A stretch of 64,000 nt of DNA. Source: Mytilisepta virgata. Lineage: Eukaryota > Mollusca > Bivalvia > Mytilida > Mytilidae. Shown here piece by piece: positions 58,206 through 64,000 of this stretch; position 1 is the stretch's first letter, and every line of letters begins with the position of its first letter. Below the pieces are notes generated by a model. That model saw only the letters and a program-made list of their open reading frames with translations. It made no database searches and was not told where the DNA came from. A program made the translations under genes and the position numbers. The stretch spans positions 71,656,314 to 71,720,313 of the forward strand of contig CM051521.1 of assembly GCA_028015205.1 (NCBI GenBank), read 5' to 3'.

Positions 58206-59585
58206 GAAATCTCAGACCTTTAAATATAAAACGATATGGACAATATGGAATAGGTAAGACTAATAAAATTTCAAACTATTTGTTAAATATCCCTCAAACA
58301 GTAAATAATCACGATTGTCGGAACCGCAAAAATTTTGTGGGAAAACAAGCGTGAAATTCTTATCTCACCCACGGGAAAGACAAGGATATCTCACATGGGG
58401 AAAATAGGTACTGGGCTGTCTCATTAGTGAGAATATATTGCCCACCTGGAAATCATTTGCAAACTAAAGCAAAATCAGTTGTTGGACAATGTCCATCTTG
58501 GTTGGCAGTCTGAGAACATTGCTGTCAAGTTCCATTTGGCTCACTGCCAGATTGCTCAATGGTTTCAGAACAGCAGATTTTTTAGGTGAATATTTTCCAT
58601 AAGGTCCTATGTTAAACTAAGTTTTCAAGTGACAATACTATATAGAAACTAGATGGAGGTTATAACTGACAGCTATCCCGGCACTCTGCACTCCACACGT
58701 TGTGTCCCCATTCATCATTTCTACAATCATCATGTTTGAATAATGGGTCCCAAAATTTGAAAACCTTCCTGTGCACCTACATACGATGTATGAAAATACT
58801 GTATAGAATTAAATGCATAAGTTGAAAAATGTTAGGAGTTTAGGCCACAAGCTTAATCACAATTTCATAATTCAACCCCTTTCTGAAAAATCTAAATTCT
58901 AAAACCTTACATACCTTGCACATCTACATATAGTGCATGAGAGTACTGTATAGAAATTAATGCATAAAGTAAACTATAGGCTCACAGGAGCCTGTACTGC
59001 TCACATGGAAATCATTTGCAGAATAAAATGTTTGACTATGCCCACTAGCAGTCTGGAACATTGCTGTCGTGTTCCAATTGGCTCACTGGTTTGGCAAAAT
59101 TGTTCACTGGTTTAAAATAAGAAGATCTTTCAGTGTATTTTCACATAAGGTACTATTTTAAAATATGTTTGGTTTTCACAGCCATCACATACCTACAAAA
59201 TTTTAACAAAATCCTATCAGCAGTCTCAGAGGAGTTACGTGTCACATGTACAAAACCGTTAAAATTCCCTAAGTCCCATAGAATTTGTCAAATCAAAATT
59301 GTGGTGCGATAGGATCAAGTACATGTGGTGACTAACAATCCTACAAAATCAGCAGTCTCAGAGGAGATGCGTCCACAAGTAATTGTGATGGACAGATGGA
59401 TGGACACATTGCTGCAAGGGACAAAAATGTTGAGAATAAAAAGAACCATAACTGCAATATAATCTGGTTTGACGCAGTTTATGCTTCATGAATCCCAAAC
59501 TGTTGAAATATTTAAATAATTTCTTACAAAGAAATTTACAAACAGTGTTTCTGCATAGTAGCCCTAACATTTATGGAAAACTTAC
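58206..59585 (+). mobile_element. F1 remnants and unique intron DNA
   Basis: Fragments with 'cattgctgtcaagttcca' near 58515 and 59060, 'cacaggagcctgtactgctc' at 58981 and 'gatggacagatggatggaca' at 59388-59407 (GTCY tract). The parts between (58210-58440, 58650-58970) are AT-rich with a weak repeat ('ttgcacatctacatatagtgc'). Confidence 0.45.
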
Positions 59586-59710
59586 TTTTGAGGTTCATTT
59601 GGATCTTTTTTCTTCTTTTTCTTCGTAACTTTTGGTTTTCTTACTTTCTTCTGTTTTTGAGCTTCTTCTACAGCTGCAGCAGCTGCTGCCTGTCTTTTCA
59701 TAAAGGCAAG
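59586..59710 (-). CDS. tox: TOX-family gene, basic NLS exon just before the HMG box
   Basis: Reverse strand: acceptor 'tctatctttatctttag', then 41 codons plus AA, then donor gtaagt. It reads LAFMKRQAAAAAAVEEAQKQ, then KKVRKPKVTKKKKKKDP and NEPQ. An alanine run and a strongly basic stretch precede the HMG box, as in TOX proteins, where the KKKKKKDPNEPQKP block is the nuclear localisation signal and box start. AA plus the A of the next exon makes the Lys of PQKPVSAY. The LINE at 59711 begins within about 10 bases of the exon edge, so the branch point and pyrimidine tract lie in LINE sequence. The true 5' limit of the exon could be longer in other alleles. Confidence 0.9.
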
Positions 59711-61850
59711 CTAAAGATAAAGATAGACTCAAAAGATTCTAAAACACTATGGAAATGTATTCACAGTCTAAATCCATCTAATCCATCAAAACCACACGAA
59801 CTAATTACAACTGGAGACCATAAAACTACAGATCATAAAGAAATTGCTAATGCATTCAATAATTATTTCACATCATGTGTTGAAAAATTAAGGCATAGCA
59901 GGGCACCAAGCAACTCAAATTTTAATACTCTGACAAACTATGTACAAATGAAATTCTTGAAAAAAAGGCACAACAAAAAAATTCATCATTCCTCCAGTAA
60001 AAGTTTCAGAACTATTTGATGAAATAATTAAACTAGATGTTAAGACATCATCTGGTACTGACAATATAGGTCCAAAAATTTTAAAACTGAGTGCTCCTTT
60101 CATAGCATCTTCCTTAACATACATTTTTAATCGAATGATTGATACTGGTATTTATCCATCTGTTTTAAAAAATGCGAAGGTAGCTCCAATTTTCAAATCT
60201 GGTGAAAAAAATGTAGCTAGCAATTACAGACCAATATCTGTTTTGCCAACATTATCAAAATTAATAGAGAGACATGTATCTAAACATCTGTATAATTATT
60301 TGACAAAGTTTAAAATTTTACACCCTTCCCAGTCTGGTTTCAGACCTAACTATTCATGTCAAACTGCCCTCATTAATATCATTGATAAATGGCTTCATGA
60401 AATGAATAATGGAAATATCAATTTGGCAGTCCTCCTGGATTTTAAGAAAGTTTTTGATGTTGTTGATCATGAAATTTTATGTAAAAAACTTCAAATTTAT
60501 GGTTTCCATGAAGATACTGTTGATTTTTTTAAATCATATTTGAGTGAAAGAACTCAGCAAGTCCATATAAATAATCAGTTTTCTGATAAAAAGTTTATAA
60601 ATTTTGGTGTCCCACTGGGCTCAATACTTGGTCCCATTTTGTTTGTTTTGGACATAAATGACCTTCCATTACACATCAAAAACTGCCATACAGACTTGTA
60701 TGCTGATGACACAACTATGCATACATCAGGAAAGAGTATTGCTGATATGCAATTAAAAGTACAAGATGATCTCCAATGTGTTGAAAAATGGTGTCATGAA
60801 AATAACATGTTCATAAATTCGGATAAGACGAATTGTATGGTTATAGGTACAAGACAAAGGCTGCGGTTCAATCAAGCAGAACCAGTTCTAACTATTGAGA
60901 ATAATATTCTTCAAAAATCATCAATTGAAAAACTTTTAGGAGTTAGAATTGACTCTAATCTGTCCTGGACAGGCCATATTAATTACTTATGTTCATCAAT
61001 ATCATCTAGACTTCATTTACTCTCTAAAATTAAGAAATTTCTAAACATTGATTCAAGAAAATTATTTTATAATGGCTATATTCTCCCACTGATAGATTAT
61101 TGTTGTATTATTTGGAGTGGTTGTGCTAAAAATGAGCTAGTCAGAATAATAAAATTCCAGAAAAGGGCTGCAAGACTTATTTTAGATGCTGATCCACATT
61201 CATCATCAGCTCCACTGTTTAAACAGCTTGGGTGGATGACAGTAGAGAACAGAATCTCATACCACAAATCTGTTTTGATGCAGAAATGCCTAAAGAACGA
61301 AGCCCCTATATATCTCACTGAAAAATTTAAAGAAATGCCAGAAATAAACCAATATTGTTTGAGGAATGCGTCTTGCAAAAATTTACAAGTTCCAAAAGCC
61401 AAAACAGAGCTATATAAGAAATCTTTTATATATTCAGGATCTATCTTATGGAATAAGTTACCAATATCCCTGAAAAAATCAACCTCAAGTACAAGCTCAT
61501 TCAAAAAAGATTTAAAAAATTACTTGTTGGAACATCAAGAAGCTGTGTAATTTTATATGTATAACAATTTTCACACACTTACTCAAACTTAAGATATTGT
61601 TGAGGTAATTTGAATGATGCCAATACTATATGAATTTGTAATTTTTACCTGTTTTGAAAATTGTATATTTCATAACAATTTTTTATTTCATTTATTCATA
61701 TATGTGTGTTTGTTTGATATTTCGTAATTGTTTGTTATATCCCATTGTATTTCATGAGGGCCTCAGGGAAGATTAGTTTTATAGCTAACTGTGTAACCCT
61801 CTTTAAATAAAGAATTATTATATTATTATATTATTATTATTAGAAGTCAT
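59711..61850 (+). mobile_element. LINE copy 1 (CR1/Jockey-type), 5'-truncated
   Basis: Coding similarity to non-LTR reverse transcriptase starts at once ('KIDSKDSKTLWKCIHSL', the linker before RT) and runs to a stop at 61550. A 3' UTR follows with 'catgagggcctcagg' and 'aaataaagaattattatt', ending in an (ATT)n tail, the usual tail type in CR1/L2-like elements. It is antisense to TOX. No endonuclease domain, so the 5' half is missing. Confidence 0.9.
59982..61550 (+). CDS. Non-LTR retrotransposon reverse transcriptase, partial
   Basis: An upstream frame (59711-59980) breaks at the A-run near 59972-59981 and continues in a new frame as FIIPPVKVSELFDEIIKLDV, so there is one frameshift. From Met 60135 the frame is open for 471 codons. 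Visible RT motifs (numbered from 60135): KVAPIFKSG (14-23), NYRPISVLP (30-38), LLDFKKVFDVVDH with catalytic Asp 102, GVPLGSILGPILF (158-170; the usual Gln after GVP is Leu), YADD with Asp 191-192, LLGVRIDSNLSW downstream. RNase H is absent. It copies element RNA at a target nick. Function is unlikely: the element is truncated and frameshifted. It shares near-identity with copy 2 at 38168. Confidence 0.88.
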   Translation, partial: FIIPPVKVSELFDEIIKLDVKTSSGTDNIGPKILKLSAPFIASSLTYIFNRMIDTGIYPSVLKNAKVAPIFKSGEKNVASNYRPISVLPTLSKLIERHVSKHLYNYLTKFKILHPSQSGFRPNYSCQTALINIIDKWLHEMNNGNINLAVLLDFKKVFDVVDHEILCKKLQIYGFHEDTVDFFKSYLSERTQQVHINNQFSDKKFINFGVPLGSILGPILFVLDINDLPLHIKNCHTDLYADDTTMHTSGKSIADMQLKVQDDLQCVEKWCHENNMFINSDKTNCMVIGTRQRLRFNQAEPVLTIENNILQKSSIEKLLGVRIDSNLSWTGHINYLCSSISSRLHLLSKIKKFLNIDSRKLFYNGYILPLIDYCCIIWSGCAKNELVRIIKFQKRAARLILDADPHSSSAPLFKQLGWMTVENRISYHKSVLMQKCLKNEAPIYLTEKFKEMPEINQYCLRNASCKNLQVPKAKTELYKKSFIYSGSILWNKLPISLKKSTSSTSSFKKDLKNYLLEHQEAV

Positions 61851-62470
61851 GTGATAAATGCATGCTTAACAAAGAAGTCATTTGATAAATGCATGCTTAA
61901 CACAGAAGTCATGTGTAAAAGGCAAGCCAGTAACAGATTTCATGCAATAACAAGACCAAAACCTGCACCTGCATTGCAGCATGCAATTCATTGAGGTTAC
62001 ATTTGTATTGAAGTATAACTGACAACGATTTCACGAAAATTTTTCTAGTGTTTTGAGATTTGTTGAATATTAAACTATCGGCAAACAGGATTTGGCTGCA
62101 CGACATTTTCCAAAATTTGCTTACAAGGTATAACTCAACATTATCAAGCTGCAGATAAAATATAACATCATTCCCTTTTGTAGAAGCCAAGAAAACTTTA
62201 ACGAAATTTTTTGTAGTTTTTTAGTACTGTTGGCAAACGAGGTGTGGCGGCACGACAGATCCAAAAATTGCTTACAAGGTACGACTCAACATTATGAAGC
62301 TGCAGACAAAATATAAAATCATTCCCTTCTGTAGAAGCCAAGAAAACTTTAATGAAAGTTTCCCAAGGTCTTTTGGACGGACGGAAGGATGAAGTAAAGC
62401 GGTTACTAGACCTGCTTTCACTGTTGGCGACGCAGGTAAAAAGAAAAGTAACACAGACTGTGAGCAGTGT
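61843..62470 (+). mobile_element. F6 element: short 5' repeats, two ~183-bp cores, GGAC tract
   Basis: Right after the LINE tail, 'agaagtcatgtgataaatgc' 'atgcttaacaa' is repeated about 2.5 times (61843-61918). Two units follow with 'cttacaaggta(t/c)(a/g)actcaaca', 'agctgcaga(t/c)aaaatata' and 'tagaagccaagaaaacttta' (62117 and 62275, ~160-183 bp apart). Then 'ttttggacggacggaagg' and 'gacctgctttcactgttggc' 'gacgcaggt'. Same plan as F2/F3. Confidence 0.55.
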
Positions 62471-62555
62471 ATGATAACAAGTCCCTTTGTGCAGCTCTAA
62501 TGAGAATACCGTAATAGTGACTTTTTCTGTCACTAAAGATAAATATACAAATTAT

Positions 62556-63195
62556 AAACTAGATTGCTCAGCCGGATATCATTTGCAGAATAAATTTGTT
62601 GACTATGTCCATCTTGCTTAGCAGTCTGAAACATTGCTGTCAACTTTGGTCCCAAATGGCTCACTGGTTTTGCAGAATTGGGTTTCAAAAATTGCTCACT
62701 GGTTTGACAAGAATATTTCTAGGTGAATATTCCCAAGGGTCCTATGTTAAACTATGTTTGGCTCTGGTGGCCATCTTGGATGTCAGGCAATGTCATTGGA
62801 TATATTTCTAAAAGAGCGCTATTGCTGTCAATTCGTACTTGGCCTCATTAGTTTCAGACAAGAAAACTTTTAAGTGAATTTTTCCATAAGGTTCTATCTT
62901 AAACAAAGTTTGCCTGTGGCAGCCATCTTGGATGCTAGTACGGATTCATCAGATATATTTCTTAAAGAGGACCACCTAAGGACCATTGCTACAAAGTTTG
63001 GTTAATTGCTTTCAAAGAAGATCTTCAAGTGAATTTTTGGATGGCAGTCATTTGATATATTTCTGAAAAATTACCATCTAAGGACCATTGCTTTGTTTCA
63101 ATTGGGCCAGTGGTTTCAAAGGAGAAATTCTTTAAAATAAAGTTTACGACAATGACAGACAGTAAGTGATGGCCCTTTGTTCCAGTTGAGCTTTA
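62556..63195 (+). mobile_element. F1 element with four core units
   Basis: A mutated start ('actagattgctcagccggat') is followed by units with 'ggtggccatcttggatgtca' (62768) and 'ggcagccatcttggatgcta' (62920), then 'agtttacgacaatgacagac' and the end 'gatggccctttgttccagtt' 'gagctt'. Confidence 0.6.
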
Positions 63196-64000
63196 AAAGA
63201 CTAAAAAAGAGTGGAATGGACACACTAAATGCCTGAGTATGCACATGGACACAGAATAAAGATCTCTGATACCCAACATTGCAAGTCAAAGGAAAATGTG
63301 TTAAAAGAAATAGAAATGGTCAGGCAACATTTGCCTGAAAAATCTCATGCATGTCATTCAAGCCTAAAGCTGTGTCTAAGGTAGGCTGACAGATCTCAGA
63401 TGTATGTATCCACCAAAAACTATCTATAGACCAAACATGGTGGGTCATTGGACAATTAATCAACTATTTGACCAAGTTTGTTGCAATTGGTTCAATTGTT
63501 CAGGCAAAATTTGTTGAAGATTTATTTTTCATAAGGTTTAATGTTAAAATATGTTCCCTGATGGTGGTAGTCCTGGCAGGAAGTTGACAAAATTGACCAG
63601 GAATAAGGATGAACATTAAATAAATGTAACAGAACCCGACCTCAAATTACACAAACCAATAACTCCTAAATAGTATTTGGGATTCCCTTCAAAATGTCAG
63701 GGTAGGTAGATCTCAACATGGCAAACATTTTTCTATTATATTTCACTTCTATCTGAAATAGTTTCGGAGATAAATGCAAAAATGTTAAAATTTTGAAAAT
63801 TTGACAAAAAAAGGGCAACAACTCCTAAATGGGTTTTGGGATTTTCTTTAAAATTTCAGGGTACATGTATGTAGATCTCAACATGGCAAACATTTTTCAA
63901 ATTTACATTTCACTTCTATCTCAAATAGTTTTGGAGATAAATGACGAAAAATGTTAAATTTTGAAAATTTGACAAAAAAAGGGCAATAACTCCTAAATGG
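63196..64000 (+). other. Unique DNA, then ~168-bp repeats running off the window
   Basis: 63196-63600 shows no clear feature except a weak F1-like stretch (63455-63560). From 63640 units with 'gggcaa(c/t)aactcctaaatggg' (63806 and 63975), 'aaatttcagggtaggtagat' and 'atctcaacatggcaaacatt' recur at about 165-170 bp, the last one cut by the window edge. Confidence 0.5.

Noticed and set aside
61097..61504. 135-codon reverse frame
   Set aside because: Antisense shadow of the LINE reverse transcriptase.

Overview
The window looks like AT-rich nuclear DNA from a bivalve mollusc, most likely a mussel (Mytilus-like). The basis is intron-rich genes with GT/AG junctions, a metazoan TOX-family HMG-box gene, and extremely dense tandem-core interspersed elements whose ends read GAGGCTCTCAAGAGCC / AGCTCACCT, a signature I associate with bivalve genomes. 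No bacterial-type operon, CRISPR array or rRNA is visible. Species assignment is inference.

Only two host genes are supported. (1) On the + strand, two spliced C-terminal exons (1836-1972, 5085-5190) join in phase and end in a stop followed by poly(A) signals; the protein tail is a short coiled coil, tentatively ENTR1/SDCCAG3-like. (2) On the - strand, a TOX-family gene runs from at least 59710 down to a stop at 20740. Six exons were recovered by joining splice phases: a basic NLS exon (59586-59710), HMG-box part 1 (56783-56918), HMG-box part 2 (49673-49753), a Met-Ser-Pro-rich exon (30894-31313), a cysteine-motif exon (21628-21758) and the terminal exon (20740-20803). The two genes converge on 5.3-20.7 kb, which holds only repeats. 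The 5' exons of TOX lie outside the window or were not recognised.

Most of the remaining sequence is mobile DNA. At least five non-autonomous families (called F1-F6 here; F5 is weak) share one plan: a terminal hairpin, a GTCY- or GAC-type microsatellite, and a tandem core of roughly 150-185 bp units. This matches the pearl/HINE (Helitron-like) plan known from bivalves and flies. F1 (GAGGCTC ends, core with GGCCATCTTGG) covers much of the window; F2 has a 169-bp core and three copies; F3 (36.9-37.9 kb) sits inside F1; F4 has long poly-C blocks and a perfect 29-nt terminal palindrome; F5 and F6 are single copies. There are also two 5'-truncated LINE copies with reverse transcriptase (38.2-39.7 and 59.7-61.8 kb), two tRNA-derived SINEs, a pogo/Tigger-like insertion, several TA-flanked MITEs and foldback hairpins.

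The observations most worth a second look are: a 60-bp minisatellite made of seven copies of the TOX HMG exon's own 3' end plus its splice donor, itself split by a Tigger-like element whose removal restores the 60-bp register; a LINE copy whose antisense sequence abuts, and probably supplies, the splice acceptor of the TOX NLS exon; a 3.5-kb head-to-head inverted dimer of F1; a TA-flanked element built from CCATGG/GACCCC modules; and the shared architecture of the unrelated tandem-core families.
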